NCBI GenBank assembly: GCA_041485165.1
Contig: JBGPJC010000049.1
Location: 1-28,389, forward strand
From: JAAFGT01 sp041485165
Lineage (GTDB): Bacteria; Acidobacteriota; Terriglobia; Acidiferrales; UBA7541
Reading direction: 5' to 3'
DNA: 28,389 nt
In this document: one piece after another, positions 14,560 through 21,908 of the stretch
Numbering within the stretch: the first letter of the stretch is position 1
Layout of the letters: each line of letters begins with the position of its first letter
Translations under genes and position numbers: made by a program
Notes under the pieces: generated by a model
The model's input: only the letters and a program-made list of their open reading frames with translations
Told to the model about the DNA's origin: nothing
Databases searched by the model: none

Positions 14560-16371
14560 TCACATACTGCGTCGCGGTGGCTCCGAGGACTTGCTCTGGT
14601 TCTTTCGGCGTTCCAAGGCTTCCTTCGCCTGCTTAACACTGTTCTCGGCGCGTTGCAAATAATAACTCGCCCCCGCTGAGCGGAATACTTCTAAGGCCGC
14701 GCCGTAGACCTGAACCGCCTCCTCCAGGCGCGCCGTCCCAGATTCTCGCTCGCCCAGGATCCGAAGTGCGTTTCCCAGATTCTTCTGCGTAATCGCCCAA
14801 TCGAGCGGGACGCGCTGACGGGTGCGTTCCTTGAGTGCTTCGCGGAAGGCGGCGACGGCCTCTTCGAGGCGCTGGGTGCCGGACTCGCGCTCGCCCAGGG
14901 CCCCAAGCGCGTTTCCCAGATTGTTCTGCGTCATCGCCCAATCGAGGGGGACGCGCGCACGAGTGTATTCCTTCAGCGCTTCCCGGTGGGCCGCCACCGC
15001 CTCCTCCAGGCGGCCCGTCCCAGATTCTCGCTCGCCCAGGGTCAAAAGTACGGTTCCCAGATTGTTCTGCGTCCCCGCCCAATTGAGCGGGACGCGCTCA
15101 CGCGTGTATTCCTTCAGCGCTTCCCTGTAGGCCGCCACCGCCTCCTCCAGGCGGCCCGTCCCAGATTCTCTCTCGCCAAGCGCCGAAAGCGCGTTCCCCA
15201 AGTTGTTTTGTGTCATCGCCCAATCGAGGGGGACGCGCTCACGCGTGTATTCCTTCAGCGCTTCCCGGTAGGCCGCCACCGCCTCCTCCAGGCGGGCCTT
15301 GCCAGATTCTCGCTCGCCCAGGGTTCCAAGCGCGTTTCCCAGATTGTTCTGCGTCATCGCCCAACCGAGCGGGAAGCGCTCACGAGTGTATTCCTTCAGC
15401 GCTTCCCGGTAGGTGGCGACCGCCTGTTCGAGCCGCTGGGTGCCGGACTCGCGCTCGCCGAGGCACCGAAGCGCGGTGCCCAGGTTGTTTTGCGTCATGG
15501 CCCAATCGAGCGGGACGCGCTCACGAGTGCGCTCCTTCAGCGCTTCCCGGTAGGCCGCCACTGCCTCCTCCAGGGGCTCGGTCGTTCCTGTTTGTTCTCC
15601 ATACGTCACCAGTGAGTTCGCGCAAATCTGGTGAACCTGCGCGCGAGCCTCGGGATTCCATCGGCTGGCGTGAGCTCCCAACAGATTTCGCACCCGCTCG
15701 ATAAACACCTTCAACTTGTCCGCAACAAATTGTCCACGCAAGGCGGAAAAGTCAGCCTCTCCGGTTGCAACCAGTAGTCCCAGCACCTCCGTCAGGTCAT
15801 TCCAAAACAGTTCAGGCAGATTCAGATCTTCCGTGAGGCGATACCGTTCGCTCTCCTTCTTAATTGCCCCTTCGCGTGCCGGTGTCCAATGGAGTTTGGG
15901 CAGGCTTTGCTCGACATTCCTCAGGATCGTGCCCCAGATCAACACATCGGCACGGGACTCACTAAGGAGGTCGTGGGCCTGTTTGGAGTCCTTAACCAGT
16001 CGGTCAAGCTGCAGGACCTCAGTGCCAGGGAATTCACGCAATGCTTCGACGAGAATACGCTCAGTCTCACCCTTGTCGTCATTATCCAGATGGACGATGG
16101 CGACAGAAAACTTGTTCGGATCAGCCTTTGGCAGTCGCTCCCGGCTAATGAAGGAAACCAATGAAGAGACGCCTGGCAACTTGCTTATTTTCTCCCAGTT
16201 TAACCAAATGAGAAGTGGAACACCAAAGATGCTAACGACTACAACGCCCGTCCAGCCATAGTGGCTCTTCGCCCATTCGAGAATCTTTTTCCCAATGGCG
16301 ATGGGGTCTAGCCCCCCTTCAGGCTCTGATCCAGTGCTCCCTTCGGCGAGGAAAGAGAAAAGGAATTCCAC
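14560..16371 (-). CDS. Membrane-anchored TPR protein with near-identical repeats
   Basis: The 603-residue protein has four parts. Residues 1-39 are short and acidic. Residues 40-59 (WTGVVVVSIFGVPLLIWLNW) are one transmembrane helix. Residues 86-160 form a small alpha/beta domain (FSVAIVHLDNDDKGETERIL ... ADVLIWGTIL). From residue 270 there are six tandem 47-residue units of the type AVAAYREALKEYTRERVPLD-WAMTQNNLGNAL-LGERESG-RLEE, and a degenerate seventh at 552-587. The units are TPR-type helical hairpins, longer than the classic 34 residues, and typically bind partner proteins. In other bacteria such TPR arrays are often joined to CHAT, NACHT or cyclase effector domains; none is present. The alpha/beta domain resembles those placed before such arrays, but I cannot name it. 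Partner and role unknown. Confidence 0.85.
   Translation of the reverse strand: MEFLFSFLAEGSTGSEPEGGLDPIAIGKKILEWAKSHYGWTGVVVVSIFGVPLLIWLNWEKISKLPGVSSLVSFISRERLPKADPNKFSVAIVHLDNDDKGETERILVEALREFPGTEVLQLDRLVKDSKQAHDLLSESRADVLIWGTILRNVEQSLPKLHWTPAREGAIKKESERYRLTEDLNLPELFWNDLTEVLGLLVATGEADFSALRGQFVADKLKVFIERVRNLLGAHASRWNPEARAQVHQICANSLVTYGEQTGTTEPLEEAVAAYREALKERTRERVPLDWAMTQNNLGTALRCLGERESGTQRLEQAVATYREALKEYTRERFPLGWAMTQNNLGNALGTLGERESGKARLEEAVAAYREALKEYTRERVPLDWAMTQNNLGNALSALGERESGTGRLEEAVAAYREALKEYTRERVPLNWAGTQNNLGTVLLTLGERESGTGRLEEAVAAHREALKEYTRARVPLDWAMTQNNLGNALGALGERESGTQRLEEAVAAFREALKERTRQRVPLDWAITQKNLGNALRILGERESGTARLEEAVQVYGAALEVFRSAGASYYLQRAENSVKQAKEALERRKNQSKSSEPPRRSM
14719..15564 (-). 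repeat. Tandem 141-bp coding repeats (6 units)
   Basis: Six head-to-tail units of exactly 141 bases encode residues 270-551 of the TPR protein. Long stretches are the same at DNA level, for example TCCTTCAGCGCTTCCCGGTA (plus-strand sense) and the TCGCTCGCCCAGGG... segment. Such similarity indicates recent expansion or homogenisation by recombination. Copy number may vary between strains, and short-read assembly can collapse it. Confidence 0.9.
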
Positions 16372-16551
16372 GGCTGCTCCGCGTACTAAGGCACTAAACT
16401 AATGAAATGCTAATCAAACATTTCGTTGGAGAGTAACAGAAATCGTACTATTCGGCACCCTTCCACGCTCCAAGGACTTTGCCCTGATGTCGCAGGGAGC
16501 CGCGGGCAGGAGATGCCGTCCCGTGTGATACCTTGGAATCTTCCGAGGACT

Positions 16552-17496
16552 ATGCCGGAGCTTCCCGAAGTCGAGACGGTAACACGCGGGCTGCGCGCGC
16601 ATCTGCCAGGGCGCACCATTGTGACTGTGCAACTTGGCAAGACGGATTTTATTGACGATCCGGTTGCGTTGGAGAGCGCTCTGCCGGGAAGCCGATTTGT
16701 CGAGGTGCGACGGCACGGCAAGCTGATGGCGCTTCGTCTGGAGCCTGCGCCAGCAGGCATCACCTCCGCGCACGAATCCTTTTATCTCCTGATCCACCTG
16801 GGGATGACCGGCCAGGTGCTGGTGTGTTCGCCAAGCCAGCCAGTGGCGCCGCACACTCACGTCTTTCTCGCCCTCGATGATGGCCGTGAAGTTCGCTACA
16901 CCGACCCGCGGCGGTTCGGCCGCATGCGCGTCGAACGCGAATCCGCCATGCCGGGCATCCTCACCAAGATGGGTCTCGAGCCGCTGGAAATGAGCGAGTC
17001 CGATTTTGCCGCCCGTCTCGCCGGGCGCCGCGCGATGATCAAGGCGCTGCTGCTGAATCAAGCGGTGTACCGCGGCCTGGGCAACATCTACACGGACGAA
17101 AGCCTGTGGCGCGCGCGGATTCATCCCATGAGGCACGCCGCGCGGCTCGCCGCCACTGAGCGCCACGCTCTATATCGCGCCATCCGAAAAATCCTCGAGG
17201 CGGCCATCCGCCTGGGCGGCAGTTCGATTTCTGATTACGTGGACAGCGACGGAAATCCGGGGACGTTTCAACTCCGCCACCGCGCCTATGACCGGGAGGG
17301 CAAAGGCTGTCACCGCTGTGGCGTAAAGATTCGCCGCATCATCGTGGCTGGACGCAGCAGTTACTTCTGCCCGCGCTGCCAGGCGGCCCCTCGCCGGCGC
17401 AAGAAAGCTGCGGCGAAGAAGTCCAAGCCCGCTCAGTCGCGCAGGCGCGCCGTGAGCAGAAGAGTTCCTCCCGCGGCCGTCAACACCGCCGCATAA
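16552..17496 (+). CDS. mutM: Formamidopyrimidine-DNA glycosylase MutM (Fpg)
   Basis: MutM removes 8-oxoguanine and formamidopyrimidines from DNA and cuts the abasic site. The start MPELPEVETV gives the catalytic P2 and E3 after methionine removal. K57 (RRHGKL) is the conserved lysine and YTDPRRFGRM lies mid-protein. The helix-two-turn-helix has LLNQAVYRGLGNIYTDESLW, and the zinc finger uses C253, C256, C273 and C276 (CxxC-x16-CxxC). The 314-residue protein is longer than usual (about 270) because a basic tail, 278-314, follows the finger (KKAAAKKSKPAQSRRR...). Such a tail could strengthen DNA binding. The last 64 bases overlap the convergent MFS gene. The ATG at 16552 is fixed by the invariant N-terminus. 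Confidence 0.96.
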   Translation: MPELPEVETVTRGLRAHLPGRTIVTVQLGKTDFIDDPVALESALPGSRFVEVRRHGKLMALRLEPAPAGITSAHESFYLLIHLGMTGQVLVCSPSQPVAPHTHVFLALDDGREVRYTDPRRFGRMRVERESAMPGILTKMGLEPLEMSESDFAARLAGRRAMIKALLLNQAVYRGLGNIYTDESLWRARIHPMRHAARLAATERHALYRAIRKILEAAIRLGGSSISDYVDSDGNPGTFQLRHRAYDREGKGCHRCGVKIRRIIVAGRSSYFCPRCQAAPRRRKKAAAKKSKPAQSRRRAVSRRVPPAAVNTAA

Positions 17497-18662
17497 GCAA
17501 AGCCCGCCGCCGGGCTCACCGCCGACCACAGGATTCCCACCAAACTACTGGAGAAGAAGTCACCAATTCCCTTCGCCGTGGCCAGCGCGCCAAAGCCCGA
17601 GCCGCGCGTTTCGCGTGGCAGCAAGTCCGCCGCCAGCGCCTTTTCCAGCGTTTCGTGCGCCGCCACGCAAACCCCGGCCAGGCCAAAGAGCAAGCCCAGG
17701 CCCAGGACATTCGCGGAAACGAACCAAAACCCCGCAAACGTCGCCGCGGCGAGAAGATAACTTGCTGCCAGCAAGCCGCGCTTGTTCCCGCGGTCGGCGA
17801 GAGCGCCAGCGGGAAAACTGGAAAGCGCGTAGCAGATATTGTGGAACGTGTACAGGGCCACAGAATAAGTCGCCGCGGCCGCCGCTCCGTGGCTCGGCGC
17901 GAGCAACGCCGCCGCGCGCAGGATGAGCAGGGTAGGCGCGAAATCCCCCAGGCCGAACAGGAATACAGCGGCCACAAAGCTCACGAAGCGCGGTGGAAGC
18001 CCGCGAAAGCTGGCGAAAAATCCAGAGGGGCGCGCGGCATGCGCGGCGTGTGGCACCGCGCGCGGCGCCAGCGTGCCAAAGCAGACCGCCGCCAGTGTGC
18101 CAGGGATCAAAGTCCAGCGCATGGCGTGCGCGACGCTCATCGTGCTGACCAGGAACAGCGCCGTCAGCGGCCCGAGGACGGCGCCCAGCGTGTCCATGGC
18201 GCGCTCGAAACCGAAGGCCCGGCCCAGACTTTGCGGAGGCACAGCATCGGCCATCAGCACGTCACGCGATGGGCCGCGGATGCCGCGGCCCATCCAGCCC
18301 ACGGCGCGAGCGCCCAGGACTTGCGGCCATACTTGCACGAAGCCAAAGGCGAACGTGGAGAGCCCCGTCAGCAAGTAGCCGATCACCCCGATCGGTCTGC
18401 GCAGCGCAGGACGGTCAGCCAGCCAGCCACCTGCGGCTTTTGCAAAGCTGGAGAGGCCGTCAGCCACCCCTTCTACCAAACCCAGCGCCGCCGCCGGCGC
18501 GCCTAATCCGGCGAGGAGCGTCGGCAGCAGCGCGGTGGCGATTTCGTGGCCCCAGTCGGAGAAGAGGCTGGCGAAGCCGATGCCCAGGACTCCGCGGGTG
18601 AGCCAGGTTTGTGGAGGCCGAGGAGAGGGAGCAGAGTTGCTCGGGTTTTCATTTGGCGCCAC
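17433..18662 (-). CDS. Major facilitator superfamily transporter
   Basis: This is an inner-membrane transporter of 409 residues with about twelve hydrophobic helices. The first follows TWLTRGVLGIGFASLFSD, and a loop motif GWMGRGIRGPSRDVLMAD lies between helices 4 and 5. The centre (RAFGFERAMDTLGAVLGPLT) matches the family of MFS proteins sometimes annotated as drug or sugar-phosphate efflux; the substrate is unknown. I use GTG at 18662, since the upstream in-frame sequence lies in the divergent dtd leader and looks non-coding. A GATAAT at 18674-18669 on the minus strand with TGT before it (extended -10) would put the transcription start close to this GTG, suggesting a leaderless message. Its 3' end overlaps mutM by 64 bases. 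Confidence 0.87.
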   Translation of the reverse strand: MAPNENPSNSAPSPRPPQTWLTRGVLGIGFASLFSDWGHEIATALLPTLLAGLGAPAAALGLVEGVADGLSSFAKAAGGWLADRPALRRPIGVIGYLLTGLSTFAFGFVQVWPQVLGARAVGWMGRGIRGPSRDVLMADAVPPQSLGRAFGFERAMDTLGAVLGPLTALFLVSTMSVAHAMRWTLIPGTLAAVCFGTLAPRAVPHAAHAARPSGFFASFRGLPPRFVSFVAAVFLFGLGDFAPTLLILRAAALLAPSHGAAAAATYSVALYTFHNICYALSSFPAGALADRGNKRGLLAASYLLAAATFAGFWFVSANVLGLGLLFGLAGVCVAAHETLEKALAADLLPRETRGSGFGALATAKGIGDFFSSSLVGILWSAVSPAAGFAYAAVLTAAGGTLLLTARLRD

Positions 18663-18762
18663 GGTGGAATTATCACACGGGGAATGGGCTCGCGCTCCAT
18701 AACGGGCGCAATGTGGACTTCTCGGGTACAATGCGCGCGAGCTGCGAGAACGGGGGGAACTG

Positions 18763-19212
18763 GTGCGAGCGGTAGTGCAGAGAGTGAGCCGGGCGACTGT
18801 CCGAGTCGAGGGGCAGGTGAAAGGCACCATCGAGAAGGGACTCGTCGTGCTGCTGGGCGTGGGAAAAGATGATGGAGCCGAGGCGGCAAACTATCTGGCG
18901 GAGAAGGTGGCCCACCTGCGCGTTTTCGAGGACGAGCAGGGGAAAATGAATCGCTCGCTGGTGGAAATCGGCGGCGCGGCGCTGGTGGTCAGCCAGTTCA
19001 CGCTTTATGGCGACGCGCGCGGCCAGCGGCGGCCGTCGTTTATCCAGGCGGCGCCGCCTCAGGAAGCCAACGTGCTCTACGAAGAATTCGTCCGCGCGCT
19101 GCGTGGCCTTGGCGTGGCGGTTGAGACTGGCGTCTTCCGCGCGCACATGGAGGTCGAACTGGTGAACGACGGCCCGGTGACCCTCCTGCTCGACTCTTCC
19201 AGGAGTTTCTAA
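18763..19212 (+). CDS. dtd: D-aminoacyl-tRNA deacylase Dtd
   Basis: Dtd hydrolyses D-amino acids (and glycine mischarged on tRNA-Ala) from tRNA, proofreading translation in the cytoplasm. The 149-residue protein begins MRAVVQRVSRATVRVEG and has the two active-site motifs: SQFTLYGDARGQRRPSF, and NDGPVTLLLDS near the C-terminus, the counterpart of the family's NxGPVT. The start is GTG 18763, with GGGGGA five bases upstream. A TACAAT (18727-18732) may be its -10 box, though no clear -35 precedes it. The gene diverges from the MFS transporter across a 100-base gap. Confidence 0.95.
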   Translation: MRAVVQRVSRATVRVEGQVKGTIEKGLVVLLGVGKDDGAEAANYLAEKVAHLRVFEDEQGKMNRSLVEIGGAALVVSQFTLYGDARGQRRPSFIQAAPPQEANVLYEEFVRALRGLGVAVETGVFRAHMEVELVNDGPVTLLLDSSRSF

Positions 19213-19304
19213 TAGTCCAAGTTTTCTTGCAGCCGGCCAACAAGTCAGACATAATCCGCCACACTGGAGTAAACAGTGCCCCTTCGGCCGTGGCCGGTCT
19301 GAAC

Positions 19305-20003
19305 ATGCGCCTTCATTTACAAAGCCGAAACCTCGGCCGGGTATTCGTGATCGAATGCCGCGGCCGCATTGTTGCCGGAATCGAAGCACAAGCGCTGCAG
19401 GATCACGTGAAAAAAGTGATGCCGGAGACGCCCCACATCGTGCTGCAAATGGAGCAAGTCGATTTCATCGACAGCAGCGGGCTGGGGACTCTGGTGCGGC
19501 TGATGGCCAACGCGCGCGCTGCCGGCGGAGATATCAAGCTCTGTGCCGTGCCGATGGCCATTGCCTCCATGCTGCAAATGACCAACCTGCACCGCGTTTT
19601 CGATATGCATGCCTCGGACTCTGATGCCGTGGCGGCCTCCTACCAGCGCCGCGGGCAAACCGCCGATGGAACTGTTCATTTGGAAAAGCGAATCCTTTGT
19701 GTCGGAGAATCTGCCGATCTCCTTGCTTATCTTGCCGAGGTGCTTCGCCGCGAGGGATACCATCCCGTGACCAGCCGCAACCTGCGCGACGCGCAGATTT
19801 TATTCAAAGCCACCAGGCCGCGAGCCGTAATTCTGGGCCCTCTGCTGCAAACCGGTCACCAAAATCGCCTTGCGGATCTTTGTGGAGCGGCCGATCCCGC
19901 GGTGCCGGTCATCGTTCTCGATGACGATTTTTCCACTCGCGAGGCAGGCCAGGCTGGATCGCAGTTTCTGGAGCGATTGCGCGCCCTGATCCCTGTGAAT
20001 TGA
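19305..20003 (+). CDS. STAS domain fused to a degenerate receiver-like domain
   Basis: This 232-residue two-domain protein is cytoplasmic. Residues 3-115 are a STAS (anti-sigma factor antagonist) domain. VFVIECRGRIVAG opens it, and QVDFIDSSGLGTLVRLMANA holds the D-S-S-G site (S57/S58), where SpoIIAA-type proteins are phosphorylated by an anti-sigma kinase. Residues 127-230 look like a response-regulator receiver fold (KRILCVGESADLLAYLAEVL ... RPRAVILGPLLQ ... VPVIVLDDD). The acidic pair is reduced to G134-E135 and the phospho-acceptor aspartate is replaced by G178, so it probably cannot be phosphorylated. I use ATG 19305; a longer in-frame start (TTG 19227) adds 26 unconserved residues. No anti-sigma kinase or sigma factor gene is adjacent. 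Confidence 0.82.
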   Translation: MRLHLQSRNLGRVFVIECRGRIVAGIEAQALQDHVKKVMPETPHIVLQMEQVDFIDSSGLGTLVRLMANARAAGGDIKLCAVPMAIASMLQMTNLHRVFDMHASDSDAVAASYQRRGQTADGTVHLEKRILCVGESADLLAYLAEVLRREGYHPVTSRNLRDAQILFKATRPRAVILGPLLQTGHQNRLADLCGAADPAVPVIVLDDDFSTREAGQAGSQFLERLRALIPVN

Positions 20004-20070
20004 CCGGCATTTCTGTCGTGTGGGAAGTACATTGTGGTTCCCGAATCCTGTTCCCCATCGCGCAGGTGAA

Positions 20071-20529
20071 ATGATGAGTTCTCCGCATGCTCAGACCGTC
20101 GTCGTGGTGCGCCCGGGGCGCATGGCAGACGCTCCGGCAATTGCAGAACTCTGCGGGCAACTCGGCTACCCTTCGACACCCGAGCAGTTGGCGGCGCGGC
20201 TGGGGCGGCTATTGCCGCAAGGGGGTCACGCTGTTTTCGTGGCCGAGGCCGAGGACGGCCGCGTATGCGGCTTCGCGCACGTTTTCGGCTACCACGTGGT
20301 CGAATCGGACCCGCGCGCGGAAGTTTCCGGCCTGGTCGTTGACCAGGCACATCGCGGGCAGGGCGTTGGCAAGCGGTTGATGCAGCGCGTGGAAGACTGG
20401 GCGCGCCAGCAGAGTTACGCGGTGGTGTCGCTGCGCTCCAACGTCGTGCGCGAGCAGGCCCACGTCTTCTACCAGGGGCTCGGCTACCATTGCCACAAGA
20501 CGCAGAAATCATTCCGTAAGGAGCTGTAG
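20071..20529 (+). CDS. GNAT family N-acetyltransferase
   Basis: The gene encodes about 152 residues of a single GNAT domain, which transfers an acetyl group from acetyl-CoA to an amine. After a short leader come VVVRPGRMADAPAIAELCGQ (N-terminal strand and helix), VSGLVVDQAHRGQGVGKRLM (the Q-x-x-G-x-G acetyl-CoA pyrophosphate loop) and HVFYQGLGYHCHKTQKSF (C-terminal motif B). The acceptor cannot be predicted. Two adjacent ATGs (20071, 20074) are possible; AGGTGA at 20064-20069 is spaced better for the second. Its stop codon TAG is immediately followed by the ATG of the AlkD gene, so translational coupling is likely. Confidence 0.88.
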   Translation: MMSSPHAQTVVVVRPGRMADAPAIAELCGQLGYPSTPEQLAARLGRLLPQGGHAVFVAEAEDGRVCGFAHVFGYHVVESDPRAEVSGLVVDQAHRGQGVGKRLMQRVEDWARQQSYAVVSLRSNVVREQAHVFYQGLGYHCHKTQKSFRKEL

Positions 20530-21297
20530 ATGTCGCCGAGAAAGCCCACGCCTCCACAGGATGCTGCCAGCGCAGAGCAGCGCTGCGAGGCGATCCTCGC
20601 GCGCATGGCGGCCATCGGCTCGCCGCGCAACGTCGCAGGCCAGGCGCGTTTCGGGATTGCCGCGGTGAAGGCTTACGGCCTTAACGCCGCGCAGATGCAA
20701 GGCCTGGCGCGGGAAGCGGGGCGCGACCACGCGCTGGCGGAAGCACTGTGGCGCAGCGGGGTACACGACGCGCGGCACGTCGCCGCCATGGTGGCCGATC
20801 CCGCACAGGTCACCGAAGAAATGATGGAGCGCTGGGCCGCCGACTTTGCGTCCTGGGACGTGGTGGACACGTGCTGCTGTTATCTCTTCTGCCACACACG
20901 CTTCGGCTGGAAAAAATCCCTGGAGTGGAGCCGCAGGCGGGAAGAATTCGTCAAGCGCGCGGCGTTTTCGATGATGGCCTATCTCGCCGTCCACGATAAG
21001 ACCGCTCCGGATGCCAAGTTCCTCAAGCTGTTGCCGGTCATCCGCCGTCAAGCACAAGACGAGCGCAACTTCGTCCGCAAGGCGGTGAATTGGGCGCTGC
21101 GGCAGATCGGCAAGCGCAGCTTGATGCTGAACCGCGCGGCCATCGCCGCCGGGGAAAGTATCAGCAAGCTCGATTCACGCGCCGCGCACTGGATCGCCGC
21201 GGACGCCCTGCGCGAGCTGCGCAGCGCGCCTGTGCAGAAGCGGCTGCGCGAGCAGCATCGGAGTAAGGCTCGGCGGCGCAAGAGAACTCCGCGATGA
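20530..21297 (+). CDS. DNA alkylation repair protein (AlkD-like HEAT-repeat glycosylase)
   Basis: This is a 255-residue all-helical protein of the DNA_alkylation family (PF08713). AlkC/AlkD enzymes remove N3- and N7-alkylated purines without flipping the base. It shows the HEAT-like order of the family: an N-terminal ...GLNAAQMQGLAREAGRDHAL, then the WAADFASWDVVDTCCCYLF block, then KRAAFSMMAYLAVHDKTAPD, and QDERNFVRKAVNWALRQIGKR near the end. The W-D-x-x-D residues in SWDVVD correspond to the catalytic acidic pair. A cluster of three cysteines follows, which is unusual. The C-terminus is a basic tail. AAGGAG lies six bases before the ATG. It abuts the GNAT gene and overlaps the next gene by four bases (ATGA). 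Confidence 0.93.
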   Translation: MSPRKPTPPQDAASAEQRCEAILARMAAIGSPRNVAGQARFGIAAVKAYGLNAAQMQGLAREAGRDHALAEALWRSGVHDARHVAAMVADPAQVTEEMMERWAADFASWDVVDTCCCYLFCHTRFGWKKSLEWSRRREEFVKRAAFSMMAYLAVHDKTAPDAKFLKLLPVIRRQAQDERNFVRKAVNWALRQIGKRSLMLNRAAIAAGESISKLDSRAAHWIAADALRELRSAPVQKRLREQHRSKARRRKRTPR

Positions 21298-21908
21298 TTC
21301 GCCTCGACTCGATTGACGGCGTGGCTCTGTGGACGGTGATCTTATCCTGGTGCGCCTTCTCGCTGGTCTTCGTCCTGCGCAAGAAACCGCCAAAAGGCCC
21401 CGCAGCGAAGCGCGCTCCGGCATCGCTGTGGGGCATCACCATGCAGGGCTTTTCTTACGCGCTGGTTTGGTCCCTGCGCCGGGACGTCCTGCCCGCGTAT
21501 GTAACCATCCCCCGAGCCGCCGTCGTGGCCGGTGATGTGGTGGCCATGGCGCTCGCCGTGGCCTCCGCCTGGCTCATGCTGGAGTCCGTGCGTACGCTGG
21601 GGAAGCAGTGGAGTATTGAGGCGCGCCTGGTCGAAGGGCACCGCCTGATCGTTGCCGGGCCGTACAGCTACATGCGCCACCCGATTTACACCGCCATGTT
21701 GGGGATGCTTGTGGCCACAGGGCTGGTCGTGAGCGACTGGTTTGGATTGCTCGCCGCGGTGACCTTGTTTTCTCTGGGCACCGCCATTCGCGTTCAGGCC
21801 GAGGAAAGGCTTCTGCACGAACAGTTCGGAGAGGATTTTGAGGCCTATCGCCGTTACGTTCCGGCGGTGATTCCGCGCTTCAGCACCCGGCAGGCGACTA
21901 ACTCTTAG
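21294..21908 (+). CDS. Isoprenylcysteine carboxyl methyltransferase (ICMT/PEMT-like) family protein
   Basis: This 204-residue integral membrane protein has about four to five hydrophobic segments (VALWTVILSWCAFSLVFVL, VVAGDVVAMALAVASAWLML, IYTAMLGMLVATGLVVS, FGLLAAVTLFSLG). The C-terminal SAM-binding region holds GPYSYMRHPIYT, then VQAEERLLHEQFGEDFEAYR, both conserved in the ICMT/PEMT-like family. The R-H-P motif and the E-E pair bind SAM or the acceptor in known relatives. Bacterial members methylate small lipids or isoprenoid-like groups, but no target can be named. Its first codon overlaps the AlkD stop (ATGA), and its stop codon overlaps that of the convergent DUF2207 gene. Confidence 0.9.
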   Translation: MIRLDSIDGVALWTVILSWCAFSLVFVLRKKPPKGPAAKRAPASLWGITMQGFSYALVWSLRRDVLPAYVTIPRAAVVAGDVVAMALAVASAWLMLESVRTLGKQWSIEARLVEGHRLIVAGPYSYMRHPIYTAMLGMLVATGLVVSDWFGLLAAVTLFSLGTAIRVQAEERLLHEQFGEDFEAYRRYVPAVIPRFSTRQATNS

